Assembly (NCBI GenBank): GCA_031835245.1
Contig: JAVKOQ010000048.1
Span: 1 to 64,000, forward strand
Source of the DNA: Balamuthia mandrillaris
Taxonomy: Eukaryota; Discosea; Longamoebia; Balamuthiidae
Reading direction: 5' to 3'
DNA: 64,000 nucleotides
Positions 1-11,134 of this stretch are shown here, one piece after another (the first letter of the stretch is position 1; each line of letters starts with the position of its first letter). Under the pieces are notes generated by a model that ran no database searches, had not been told where the DNA came from, and worked only from the letters and a program-made list of their open reading frames with translations. Made by a program: the position numbers and the translations under genes.

Positions 1-2
1 AA

Positions 3-253
3 AAATACCCTGTGTCCTTTCCCTTGTTCGTGGACAAGATGGACAACAAAGCCAACCACATTTTTGCTGCCTGGCCTGAACGCCTTTACGTTGTTCACAA
101 AGGCGTTGTTGCGTTCAAAGGTCTCCTCTCATTCTCTTTCACTTTTTTTGAACTTCTACTGAGACAGGGCTCAACATAAAAACAGGTGGTCCAGGCCCCT
201 TCGGCTACGACATGGAGGCGTTGCGTAGCTGGCTTTCTGAAAATGTGAATTAG
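3..253 (+). CDS. Iodothyronine deiodinase-like protein, C-terminal part (5' end outside window)
   Basis: This is the last part of a thioredoxin-fold protein of the iodothyronine deiodinase family (T4 deiodinase, PF00837). Two exons are seen, 3-120 and 186-253, joined G|GT across a short intron. The text reads VDKMDNKANHIFAAWPERLY, then GVVAFKG, and after the splice GGPGPFGYD and LRSWL before a TAG stop. Vertebrate deiodinases carry the same C-terminal blocks (AWPERLYV, GGPGPFGY, LR.WL). The catalytic (seleno)cysteine lies upstream of the window, so it cannot be told whether this is a Sec enzyme, a Cys homologue or a generic redox relative. Family call is strong from the motifs; substrate is unknown, since amoebae are not known to make thyroid hormones. 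Confidence 0.8.
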
Positions 254-424
254 TGGCCTCGGAGAACACTGCACAAGCGTAGGTTGTGGCTGCTGGCCAT
301 GAAGCTTCAGTCTTAAAGCGACCTCTTGTGTCGCCAGACTGCAGGCTGACAGATACAGTGACTTACAATCAAAGCATACTGCTTTTGTTTTTCCAGAAGA
401 CATTATTCATAATTTACAATTACC

Positions 425-461
<37 letters not shown>

Positions 462-646
462 GAACCTTATGAAAGTGTTGCACCTCTTTGAGGAGACTAA
501 GGCGGAAGAACATGAATGGTACTGTTACAAATTAATAATTTTGACAAGGAAGAAGCCAAAAATAAGTCACATTACAAAAGAGGACGGAAAGGAGTAAGGG
601 AGTAAAAAGCAGTAACTCGCTTATCTCAGAGCATTAGTGCCCATGG
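254..646. other. Convergent 3' intergenic gap
   Basis: It separates two convergent genes. It holds a (CT)n run at about 428-458 and AT-rich sequence. The short open frames here are low-complexity and resemble nothing I recognise. Confidence 0.5.
428..458 (+). repeat. (CT)n microsatellite
   Basis: An uninterrupted CT dinucleotide run of about 15 units in the 3' flank of the deiodinase-like gene. It is one of many such tracts in the window, most of which lie inside introns. Confidence 0.9.
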
Positions 647-2605
647 TTATGGCTGTGAAGAGGAACCAGGGAAAAAGGCATCCACTCTCACTCGTCCTTT
701 GGCTTTCCACCGACCAAACGCCTCTGGGTTCATACCGGGGTGCCACTCTCCTCTGTCAAGAGAAACGATGTTGACTTCCTACAAGAGAGAGAGAGAGAGA
801 GAAGAAAGAATGTTAACATAGATAAAGGGAGGGAAGAGAGTTCAAAAAAGAAGAACAAAACCCATTGTTCAGGCTCTCGATATTGGAAACTTGGTTCTTT
901 TTTCCTCTTGGGTGTTTTCTTGACAATGCTACCTGTGCCATCTTCGTCGTCAAACGAGGAATAGTCTTCATCACTGGCGGTAGTTGTATCTTCGCTTTCG
1001 CTGCTCTCACTACTATCGGTATTGGAACTGCTTTCGCCGTTGACGATGATAGTGGGCGTCTCATCCTCTTCATCACTTACTTCTTGTAAAGTCTTTCCCT
1101 CCCTTCGTTCTTCCGTTTGATTCACAGCTCTCTGATGGCGTAGTCGTTGTAGGGGATCACTTCCACTGTTGTGTGCGGCTCTGCTCAATGCCTTCTTGGT
1201 GGATCTTGAGCGAACAGTAATGAAATCGTTGCTTGAAGCTGAGACAGAGTGATCACCCTTGCTCTTTCGGCCCCTGGTTAACACTTTGAGCTTGCCACTG
1301 CTGCTTATTTTCTTGTGTAACTTTTTCTTCTTTTTCTTTTCTCCTTTTCTTTCACCGCCAGTATTTGCATCCTTGTTTGCTGGTTGTTCATCCTTGCGAT
1401 AAAATAACTGTCTTACCTTGTCGCATTCCTCTTCAGTAACCTTCAAGACTTCGGATCGTGCCTTTGAACGTTCTTTCTCTGTCTTGTTGTTCTCTTGTTG
1501 TTCTTCTCTTCTTCTTCTTCCTCTTCCTCTTCCCTTGGCTCATCATTTTCATTAGCAAACTCTTGCCAATTGGTGGAGGCAAAGTATTTTCTCCACAGCG
1601 TAAAAGCTCCTGGAGGTTCGTCGTAATCCTCTCCCTCTTCCTCCGAGTCTTCGTCTTTGCCACCTTTGCTCTCTTCCTCTTTCTTTTCTCGTCCATCATC
1701 ATTGTCAGAGGAGATTTTTTCGGCAGCCTTTGCTTGAAGCTGTTTTTGTTGTTGTCTTCGTTTCTCAGTGTTGATGGGTTTTTGCATTTCTTTGCTCTCC
1801 TTCTCCAACCACTCTTTCCGTTGTTTTCGTTCAAAGTCCAACGTTTGGGCTTGCTTTTGTTGCTGCAATGCTTGCCGCTGCCGGAAAAAACGAGAATCCT
1901 TTCTGAACCGCCGTATCAATTCCGCTCTATCAGCTGGGGCTTCTTCGTTTCCTCCACCACTTTCTTTTTTCTCTGAAAAATACTTTTTCAACAAACTGAT
2001 CGCTCCTTCCTCGTCGCTTTCACAGTCGCTTTCCGCTTCCGAGTCGCTGGGATGAAGTTCTTCCAACTTGGAAAGTACAAGCGAGAAATCCGTGCTGCTG
2101 ACTTTAACCAACTCCCGAGCAGTGCCACTGCCCTCCGCTTGTTTGGCGGACCCATCTTTGCTCTCAGAGCCTTCTTGGTAGACTGGAGTCGTCGTTTCAT
2201 GCTTTCCAGAATCCAATTCCCGAAAGAGTGAATCTTTGTCGATATTTACAGGCATCGAACGGGAGCGCTGTGCCAAACCATCCTCCTCCTTCTGATCTGT
2301 TGGCCGAATGAACACTAGTTCTTCTCGCTCTGCTTCTTCCTCTTTTTCTACTTCTTTTTCTGCTCCTTCATTGCCTTTCTCTTCTTCTCTTTTGAGGGCA
2401 GATTCGTGTTTGTCTGCTTCATAAGGAAGCTCATCATGAGGAGCACTGTTTCTCATCTCGCGGTGTTTTGTTGCACTACTTTTCTCTTCATGCTTCTTGC
2501 CTGTCTTTTTCTGGTGTGTATTATCAAAGCAATGAAATATGACAAATGTTAGGGTTAGGAACATGTCTCTCTACTGCCTGCCCGCTTTGCTTTTCTTACT
2601 CACTT

Positions 2606-2638
<33 letters not shown>

Positions 2639-3194
2639 CTCTCTTGACTCTTCTGTTCTAGCGGGTTTGGCAACAAACCTGTCGTTCTTTTTGTGGGCGT
2701 TTTTCAGTACCAGAGAGAGTGGGGGTTTGGGCGCGAGGCTTCAAAAGGCTGGAGCCTTGATCGCATGCTTGCTTGTTTTGAGGTTGTCGATGATGCTCCT
2801 CTGTGTGCAACAAATCCATTTCAGCTCCACGGCTATGACTGCGTTTCCTGCGAAGGCCACCAGCTGCCGAGGAGGAACCGTTGCTGTCAAAGTGCTTCCT
2901 GCCGCCAGCGGTACGACTGCTACTGCTTCGTTTTAATCGCAACTCAACCCCTTTTTTGTTCAGCTTGAATAAGCCCGTGCCTTCATGTTTGGAAGATTTT
3001 TTCTTGTGGTCAGGTGTTCCTGGGGTACTTCCTCGTCGTTGCTTGCGTATTTGAAAATGGCTGCCACTCTTTTTCTTCTCGCGTTTCTTCGCCTCCTCTT
3101 CCTTTTTTTCCTCTTGTTCGTTTTCCTCCACCTTCGCAGCAGCCGCCACCACCGCCGCCGCCACGGGCGATACCTCCTTTGGAAGCTTGGACAT
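647..3194 (-). CDS. Hypothetical acidic/Ser-Lys-rich protein
   Basis: Function not recognised. Reading leftwards: exon 1 3194-2679 (start MSKLPKEV, Lys/Ser/Ala-rich), an intron with a purine tract, a long exon from 2510 rich in Glu, Lys and Ser, then a last exon 778-647 reached through a (GA on +)n intron and ending in EWHPGMNPEAFGRW and a TAA stop. Two similar short motifs, ISLLKKYF and FTLWRKYF, recur about 130 residues apart. The long exon does not stay in one frame: near 1440-1560, inside a Glu-rich tract, the frame must shift by one base to join the downstream part (VTEEECDKVRQLF). A tiny unrecognised intron, slippage in the repeat, or a sequence error could explain it. Composition suggests a disordered, perhaps nuclear protein; that is inference. 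Confidence 0.6.
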
Positions 3195-3287
3195 GGCGAG
3201 AAGAAGGCCACCGAGTTTGACGACCTCTTCTTCTCCCCAAAAAACAAATTACCTGATACAAAGATTTGTCCGCAGTAACAACGCAAT

Positions 3288-3295
3288 GACGTCAC
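3288..3295. promoter_or_regulatory. TGACGTCA palindrome (CRE/ATF-like site)
   Basis: A perfect bZIP-type TGACGTCA palindrome about 94 bp upstream of the minus-strand start at 3194. A second copy lies in the divergent promoter at 49291. CREB/ATF factors bind this core in other eukaryotes; its use here is inference. Confidence 0.35.
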
Positions 3296-3412
3296 CACCT
3301 CCACGTGTGTCGTTTTTTTTTCTTGTGTTCTGTTGAGTGGGCAGCGAAAAAAAAATAAGACTTGTTTTTGTTTAAAAAAAACACACAGGGGACTAAAAGA
3401 GTGGATCGGAGA

Positions 3413-4248
3413 CTACAGCTTATCTGTAGCAGCTGTACTCTCGTCACCAGAGCTAGAACTGGAAGGGCTAGAAGAAGAAGAAGTGTGGGTGCTGGAAGAG
3501 TTGCCCTCGGTGGGTTTGCTACCCTGTGCGTTCTTCTTCTGCTTAGAGCGCAGGAATGGCATCGTTACGTTGAGAGAGATGGGACTCAGTCCAACGTTTG
3601 AAGAAAGGGTATCCGTAGCGGTCAGCAAAATGATACCAACGAAGAAATACGTCAAGCTTCGGTATAGCGTGTCATTCATCAAGTAGATCTTCAGTGGGAA
3701 GCAAGGGTGTTAGCATGGACTGCATTCGCTCAGGTAAAAAGAAAAGAAGAAAAGAGAAGAGAAGAACATACGTCGAAAATATTGTAAACTCCTTTCCACA
3801 TAATAACTGAGCCCAACAAAGCGAGAAAGCTTCGAACGTAGAGCAGGATTTTCTTCTTCCAGACACGCGTCCAAGCGACACGTATTCTGCCGTCGCTTTC
3901 CACTTTCACGTATTGGAAGGGGATTAAGGGAACGGTAACTCCGGCGTGTTGCGTAAAGCTCTTGGTGGCGATCAGTACAAGAGCTCCCACCACCACGCAC
4001 CCAAGCTCGCTCCAAAGGTTTTGGGGGAGAAGATACACGTCAAGCAAGTTCCAGCAACCAACCCAAAAGATGACTCCTCCCAGGGTAGCGGCCAGTGCCT
4101 TGAGAAGCAGGATTACGTCATAGAGCAAACGCTTCCCGCCATCCCGGTGGCAGGAGTAGCAACAGTCGTGCCAGGTGTACCAACGGTCCTCTTCTCCAAA
4201 TATATCTTCTTCATCGCTTTCGTTGCCAACCTCTGCCGCTGACGGCAT
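3413..4248 (-). CDS. Small multi-pass membrane protein with internal repeat, Fuseless-like
   Basis: Two exons, 4248-3772 and 3688-3413, joined in phase 0 across a GTATGT...AAG intron, give about 250 residues. After an acidic N-terminus (SDEEDIF) and a Cys/His cluster (CCYSCHRD) come four hydrophobic segments. The protein is an obvious internal duplication: repeat 1 has GCWNLLDVYLLP followed by a hydrophobic helix, and repeat 2 has GVYNIFDIYL (spanning the splice) followed by a second helix. The pattern of a hydrophobic helix, a Trp/Gly turn and the W/Y-N-hydrophobic-D-hydrophobic-Y motif recalls the metazoan Fuseless family, but that match is from memory and tentative. The tail is Ser/Thr-rich. 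Location and role are unknown beyond membrane insertion. Confidence 0.65.
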
Positions 4249-4904
4249 AGTGCTGCTGTAAATTGCAGCAACTAGCTAGGGTTTCAAACTGGTACAGTAT
4301 GTCAAAATGAAGGCAAGAACGAAAAGCAGAAGAGGAAAAAGGTCCAATCCTTTCCTCCTCCTTGAGAGAACAAGAAACTTGGAGGTTAGTGAAACGCCAA
4401 CCCCAAAAAATACTTTGATTTAAAATAAAGGGGTGGAAAACAATACTGTTAAAAGTTCTTGAAGATGTGGTCGGCCCCTTGCGAAGATCAAGCTGATCGG
4501 GCGTGCTTTTTTTTTCCCCTTCTCCCCTTGCTGGTCCCTGCTCTGCTGCTGCTTTGTCTTTTCTCCTCTGCTGCCGCGTTTCTGCTTTCTCCAAGTGCCA
4601 CAAAAAAAAAAGTTTGAGGGGGCAGGAAAAATAAGGGACCGTTTGTGTCGACCTTTATAGCCACCTTACGCACTAATTGTTCGTTTTTGCGGAAACTTCG
4701 GAGCGAACACCTTAAATTCCAAATTTAGACATGTTGCTCCGGATTGGAAATTTCCAAAGCATCGACGGAGTTTGATTGGTGGGTTTGATGAATGAAAAAC
4801 TATGATTAAAAATATTGGAAGCGAAGATAGAGAGGAAATAGTTTCGTTTTCTTTGCTATCCTTGAAAACAGTTTAAGGAAACCCTGTTAAAAAGCAAAAG
4901 CGCC
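4249..4904. promoter_or_regulatory. Divergent promoter region
   Basis: This AT-rich gap separates the membrane protein (read leftwards) from the CH-domain gene (read rightwards), so it should hold both promoters. I see poly-A and poly-T runs and short inverted A/T-rich segments such as GGAAATTTCC near 4746, but no convincing gene. Confidence 0.4.
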
Positions 4905-6577
4905 ATGTCCAGCTTAAAGCAGAGCGGCAAGGACCAGCTCCTGGAGTGGTGCAAGAGGCGCACAAGTCCGTATGGCGTTGAGATAGAACGGCTTAAAATA
5001 ACTCCTGGAGACACGTACGACTGCTTCGACCTTCTTTGCTTCGGGCGATTGTGCTTTTACGCGATCGGGCTAACCTTTTCTTGCAACAGGTGGCAAAATG
5101 GTATGGCTTTTTGTGCCTTGGTTCACTCACTGAGCCCTTCTTCCTTTGACTTCACTTCCTTATCACGGGTTAGCTCCTTTATTTTGTTTTTTTGTTTTGA
5201 AACTCCCTCTTATTTTTTTGCTGATCGCCGCTTTTCAAGTCTAACCCGAAGAGCAACCTGGACTTGGCTTTCAAGATCGCAGAGGAAGTGTTAGACATAC
5301 CACCCATGTTGGAATCCGGAGACGTGCTTGCCAAAGAGGCCTACGCCATTCCGGACGAACGATGTCTGGTAACTTATTTGATCCAGTTCAAGCAAAAATA
5401 TGGCGGTAGCGCTGCTCCTCCTGCGCCCACCATCAAAGTGATTACGTCTCCGTCGCCACCAACAGCGTCGCCGACAGCGGCAAAGTCACTTTCTTCCAGC
5501 TACACCCCTGAAGAACGGAGACAAAAGAAGGCGGAAATGGAGGCGAAGCGTAAAGATTTTCTGCGGGAGTGCGAACTGCGGCGTTCCCAGAAAAAACTTG
5601 GAGGTTCCTCCCTTGGAATGTCCACGGCCAAGCAAAAAGAGAAGGAAGCGGAGGCAGAAAGACTCAAAAAAGAAGAGCAACAGCGCAAGGAAGCAGAAGC
5701 AGCGAGAAAAAGAAAGGAAGAGGAAGAGGAGCGAAGAAAGAAGCAATTGCTGGAGGAGCAAGAACGACAAAGAGAAGAAGAGAGACGAAGGCAGGCAGCA
5801 GACGCAGAAGCAGAAAAACAGAGAAAGGCAGCAGAAGCGGAAGCAGAGAAAAAAAGAAAGGAAGAGGAAGAGGAGCGAAGAAAGAAGCAGCTGTTAGAAG
5901 AGGAGCAGCAACGACAAAGAGAAGAGGAGAGACGAAGGCAAGCAGCAGAACAACATAGAAAAGCTGCAGAAGCTGAAGCAGAGAGAAAACGAAAAGAAGA
6001 GGCAGAGGCAGAGGCACGAAGAAAGAAAGAGGAGGAAGAGAGGGAAAGAAGAAAGCAGCTCGAAGAAGAGCAGAAAAAAAGAGCAAAGGAAGCAGAAGAG
6101 CAGAAAGCTCGACAGGAGGCGGGCACAATCCATGCCCGTCTCTTGACTCCTGTCGCCACATCTCCAACAAGACCTGGCACCCCTATTCCTTCATTCCCTT
6201 CTCCGTCCACCACCACCACTTCTCCGAACCGCACCGGTGTGGCACGCAGCTTACCAACACCTCCGACAACGAACGGTGGTGGCAACATCACCAACACTCG
6301 TCCTCCAATGTCTTCTTCCTCTGGACTTCAAACTCGCGGAAGAGGAGGAGCTCCACCCCCGCGAGGCAGAGGAGGAGGGGGCAGAGCAGCTGCCTTTGCT
6401 GGTCATGGTGGTGGTGGACGAGGAAGGGGGACTGCTGGGCTTTCTGCCTCTTATGCGACGAGGCCATTGCCCCAAGCCGCAGCCAATCGTAACGGGGAGA
6501 ACGGGGCTGCTCCGCTTGAAGGCATTCCTCGAGCTCAAGGATGGAAGGTATTCACTCAAAACGATTCCGCCCAATAG
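4905..6577 (+). CDS. Calponin-homology domain protein with coiled coil and RGG tail
   Basis: Three exons (4905-5014, 5090-5168, 5240-6577) give about 508 residues. Residues 1-105 form a single CH domain: DQLLEWCKRR, then WQNGMAFCALVH across the first intron and SNLDLAFKIAEE across the second, ending at the acidic helix before residue 110. CH domains of this kind bind F-actin or act in cytoskeletal signalling. A Pro/Ser linker follows, then a long Glu/Arg/Lys/Ala helix (about 150-360) that should form a coiled coil. A Pro/Ser/Thr stretch and an Arg-Gly-Gly-rich tail (about 426-470, [13 protein letters not shown]) end the protein. The RGG tail is unusual on a CH protein and could bind RNA or be methylated. 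Convergent with eIF5B, leaving a gap of only about 110 bp. Confidence 0.88.
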
Positions 6578-6687
6578 TGAGCAGGAAGAAGGAAAGGCAA
6601 ACCAGTTTGAAGAGAGAAGAAAAAAAAAGAAGGTAGAAGTTCCATAACTTTTATGTAGATGGATAGGAGGGGAGGATTTGCCTTCTT

Positions 6688-7516
6688 TTACATGATGCCA
6701 AACATTTTCTTCAGTTTCTGGATCAATTTTATAAGTTCCTTGTTTTGGAGCTCTGCACGGAAGTATTCCTTCATCACATCGATTGACTCTCTCGTAATCT
6801 TCAATCAAACAGATTAGCAAACGAAAGATAAAGGAAGCGAAAGAAGAGGAGAGAGAGAGAGAGAGAGAGGAGAGAGGGGAGAAAGCGAGAGAGACAGAGA
6901 GACAGAGAAATGAACGGATACATACTTGACTGTATAGCAAGTCAGTGTGATCAAGGTGTCTGCCATAAAGGATCTGCGGTGCTCCCTCAATTTTAATAGC
7001 AACAGTCATATCAACGACTGCCTGTTCCACATCCTTGTGATTGTCTTGCAGGGAGGTCACTTTACCAATGAAGCGTGTCTATCATACAATGAAGGTGAGG
7101 CTCTTTCTTAATCACAAAGCAAAACGGTACGTACAATCTTTTTCTTGGGATCATCCTCGTTGACCCGCTGGATACAAAGAGGGGTACCAATTTTGAGGAC
7201 GCCTTCCTTAACGCGCACACCAATCACGATGGGATATTTCTGATGGAAAATACAGTCCGGCATGATTTCCAACACGCAAGGGAATACCACCTTAGCCATG
7301 GCTTCCCGTTTCTCTTCCTCCTTGATCTGTTCCAGGTAGGCAGTGAACTGATCAAACAAATGGTAAATGATTTCAGCTGTGAATATCCTCACGCCCACTC
7401 GCTCTGCCTCCTCTCTTGCATCTCTGTTCACTGGCACATCAAACGCCAAAATTGTTCCATATCTAAACCACATAAAAATAAGGGGATAAGCGTAAGAAAG
7501 GGAGAAGATGGTAATG

Positions 7517-7552
<36 letters not shown>

Positions 7553-10492
7553 CTCTTTGCGTTTTCCTTTCTCCAAGTTGACAGAAGCGCGAATGACATC
7601 GGCACGATGGACAGGTCCGATGTTGATGACAGAAACAGGTATTTTGCTCGATTCCAAAAAGGTGAGCAAGGCTTCCAAAGAGCCCAGAGTAGATGCTTGT
7701 ACGCAAACGCCCACCTTTTTCACCTTCTTTAACATATCGGTAAGGTCACCTTGAACTCTTTCCTTCAGCTCTTCAATGTCGTCATCGGGTCCTACAACCA
7801 GAAGAGAACTTCCGGCGACAGCTCGTTCCAAGCCTGGGGCGGAGATTTTGACTCCTTGCGCAGCTTGAAGCTCTTTATGATGAATATAAGGGGTCTGCAA
7901 AAGTTATTTGGTTAATGGAGCAACAACAAGAGCAAGAAGAGGATTAGGGTTACCTTGACTCGGATTTCTTTCAGAGGGTGAGGTGTCAAAAGGGCTCGAA
8001 TGTTGGTCACGATGGGTCCGTCCAAGCCACATACAACAATCTTATCACCTTCATGGAGAGTTCCGTTCACCAAAATAACGTCAATGGTCATGCCCAATCC
8101 TGTTACCATCTTCACCTGCAGAGGAAAATGGTGAGGAGAAGTCAAAGTAATAAAAATCAAACAAAAAGCAAAACATGAGAGAGAGAGAGAGAGAACGTAC
8201 TTCCAGTACGGTGGCTTGGAAAGTAGACAAGACAGCAATCTTCCTTGACAACTTCTTTTGCGTCAATTGGATGAGAAGAGCAAGCAAGTCAGGAATGCCT
8301 TCACCAGTGATAGCAGAAGTAGGAACCAAGGAAACGTTTCTTCCGAAGTCCTTGTTCTGGAAGTAGAGGCACGCGTTCAAGCCTTGTTCTGCGAAGTTGG
8401 TAATCGTGCGACGAACCAACGAATCGAACTGTTGTTTGGTGTCTCTGCTCTGTTTGGCGTAAGTCTCTTCAAAAGGAGCATCAGGTGTGGGTTTCCATCC
8501 AAAGATGACGTCCATCTGTTAGCAGCATGATATTTGTTAGATTCACGAACCTTGGTTCGTTTGGAGGGAGACAAAAAGAATAACAAAAAGAAACAGAAAA
8601 AAGAACGAAAATTATCAATGCAGCAATGAGCAGAAGCAAACCTTGTTGAGAGCAACAATGAAAGGAGTCTTCTTCATCTTCAAGAGCTGGATAGACTCGA
8701 GAGTCTGCTGCTCCAAGCCGTGCATCAAGTCCACGACAAGAATGGCTATGTCGCACAAGGAGGAACCACGAGAACGAAGGTTCGTGAAGGACTCGTGTCC
8801 TGGCGTATCGATAATCAGCAGGCCAGGCACTTTGATCTTGAACTTGAACTTTTCGGTCAATTTGTGAGTCTTCTCCTCCAACGTTTCGAGAGGGAAGTAG
8901 GTTGCACCAATCTGTTGTGTGATACCACCTGCTTCTCCTCCCTGAACGTTTGTTCGCCGGATCTTGTCCAGAAGCTTCGTTTTGCCTGTGTCGACGTGGC
9001 CGAGAATACAGCAAATGGGGGATCGCATATCGGAGGATTTTACATTGGCGAGCTCTTTCTCCAACTGTTCTGCTTCTTTTTCTTGCTCCTCTGCTTGCTT
9101 CTGCTCTTGACGCGCCTGCTCTTCTTGTTTTGCTTTCTCAGCTGCCTCTTTATCTTTCTCTTCTGCTTCCTCCTCTTCTTCTCCAGTTGCAGCCTTGAAT
9201 TCAGCTGCCACATCCTTCGCCTCCCAATCAAGATCTTCTTCTTTTTGTTGATCTTGTGGTTGCTCCTCCACTTTTTCTGCCGTTTCTGCCAGCTCTGGTG
9301 GTTTGACGACTTGCTCCTCTGCCTCAGGAGCAGGAGATCCAGGTGCAACGTTGTTGGTATTCTTTTTCTTTCGCGCATACATCTGGCTTTGCTTCTTTTT
9401 CTTCGGCACGTTCTCTGGTGAGGCCGGGCGTTCTCCGGCGAGGCCGGGAGGGGCTTGCACGTTCATGCCTAGACGAGCAAGAGCTTGCTCTCGCTTCTTC
9501 TGCTTTTCCAAAACAGCAGCTTGTGCCTGTCTCTCTTTCTTCTTGATCTTGGCGAGTCGTCGCTTTTCCTGCAACTCTTCCAACTCTTTTTGCCGCCTTT
9601 CTTCCTCCAGTCGAAGCCTTTCTTCCTCCTCTCTAGCTCGTTGTTCTGCCTCCTGCCTCAGACGCTCCTCCTCTTCCTTCATCTTCAAGATCTTTTGGGC
9701 CATGGCCTTGGAAATACCTTTCCTGGGCACCGCTTTTTCGGCTTCCTTGGCAGCAGGCTTCTTCTTTTTCTTCTTGTTCTTTTTCTTGGCAGCTGCGCCG
9801 CCTTCCGCTTGTTGCGCTTCATCTTCTCCGTCCTCCGTTGCAGCTGTTTCGGCGGCAGGAACAGCGGCATCGGGTGTTGCAGTTGCTTCCTGCTTGCTCT
9901 CCGCTTCTTGTTTTTCCCCTGCTGGCTCCACTGCTGCAGGAGCAGGCGACTCAGTCTCCTCTTCGTCCTCCTGCCCAGCACCTCCTTTCTTCTTGTTTTG
10001 TTTCCTCCTATTTTTTTTCTTGGCGGCAGCTCCTCCACCAAGCGCTGTGCCTCCACCTCCACCAAGGGCCGTTCCTCCTCCACCACCGCCGAGAGCAGTA
10101 CCACTGGCTCCTCCACCAAGCGCTGTCCCGCCTCTGCCTCCACCAAGGGCAGTGCCACCGCCGCTGCCACCAAGAGCAGTGCCATTTTCACCATCAGCAC
10201 CGTCAGCAGAAGACTCTTGTTTTTTCCCTCCTCCTCCTCCGCCGCCGCCGCCTGCTTGTTTCCTTTGTTGAGCCTTCTGCTTGGCTTGCTCTTTCTGCTG
10301 CTGCTTCTTGAGCTTTTCTTTTTGCTTCTTTGACAGAATTTTCACGCCGCCACCGCCTTCTTCGGTGCCATCTTCCTGAGACTGCTTGTTCTGCTGATTC
10401 TTCTTCTTGTTCTTTCTTTCTCTTTCCATCTGCTCGAATTCATCCTCCAATTCCGAGGCAGGAACTTCCGCGTGCTCCGCGTCCATTGCCAT
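6688..10492 (-). CDS. EIF5B: Eukaryotic translation initiation factor 5B (GTPase)
   Basis: Seven exons (10492-8642, 8515-8201, 8115-7954, 7894-7554, 7462-7135, 7078-6926, 6798-6688) give 1,086 residues, close to the family norm. eIF5B is the GTPase that joins the ribosomal subunits at the end of initiation. The first half is a Lys/Glu-rich disordered region; the G domain begins near residue 500 with GHVDTGKT, then [12 protein letters not shown] (the intron splits this G4 motif) and TSAITGEG. Domains II-IV follow, with [10 protein letters not shown] in domain III and the final helix [11 protein letters not shown] ... LKKMFGIM. The N-terminal part carries six or so GGTALGG-type repeats. Introns have (CT)n tracts in the sense strand. 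Shares a divergent promoter with the kinase gene. Confidence 0.97.
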
Positions 10493-11134
10493 TTGTGTTG
10501 TCTATCCGATCCTCACGAAACCGCAAGCACTGGCTCATATAAATATAAATTCTGGCTGGGGTTGAGTGTGAGTGCCTTGCTCTCCTTTCAACAAAACAAA
10601 GAAAACTAACAAAAAAAATAAATAAAAGCAGCTCTCAGTTTAACCTCGAGAAGAAAAACGGAAAAAGCTTATTCCCCAAAGCTTTCTTTTCTCTCTTTTC
10701 CCAAATGTTTCCTCTTTTTTTTGCTTTTGCTTTCTACACTCTCTTCTACGCCTCAAAGCAAACAAACCGTCAGTGAAGAAAGCGCAAAGTCGGGAAGAAA
10801 GAAGTAGCGCTGCTGTGCGGAAGAAAAGAGAGCTAAGGAGAGGAGAAAAAAACACACAGTTTTTTTCCTACTTTTTTCGTTGCTGCATTCACCATGAAGC
10901 CAACACATGTTTGTGAGATCCCGACCCTCGAGCAACTCATGATCTAGATGATCTCCATTTAATTTTTTTCTTTTCGAAAGTCGAGCAGAGCAACCCTCGA
11001 CTCGATGTAATAAAGGGAAATAGCAGCCAAATAAAAAAAATAAAATAAAAACCGTGAGAAGACATAAAGAGGAAGCGGAGGAGCCGGAAAGGACTGTTAT
11101 CGGTGCTGCAAAGACGGAAAACCGTGCTTCGGAG
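10493..11134. promoter_or_regulatory. Divergent promoter between eIF5B and kinase genes
   Basis: About 640 bp with T-rich then A-rich blocks (AAATAAAAAAAATAAAATAA near 11030) just upstream of the kinase. CTCGAG-like and TCGA motifs recur (10924-10935, 10980-11003). No open frame with family features was found. Confidence 0.4.

Noticed and set aside
5500-6297. 265-codon minus-strand open frame (Ser/Phe-rich)
   Set aside because: Antisense of the CH protein's coiled coil; no family motifs.
9303-10271. 322-codon plus-strand open frame
   Set aside because: Antisense shadow of the Lys/Glu/Gly-rich eIF5B N-terminus; composition is Ser/Phe/Leu/Pro from complementing AAG/GAG codons.
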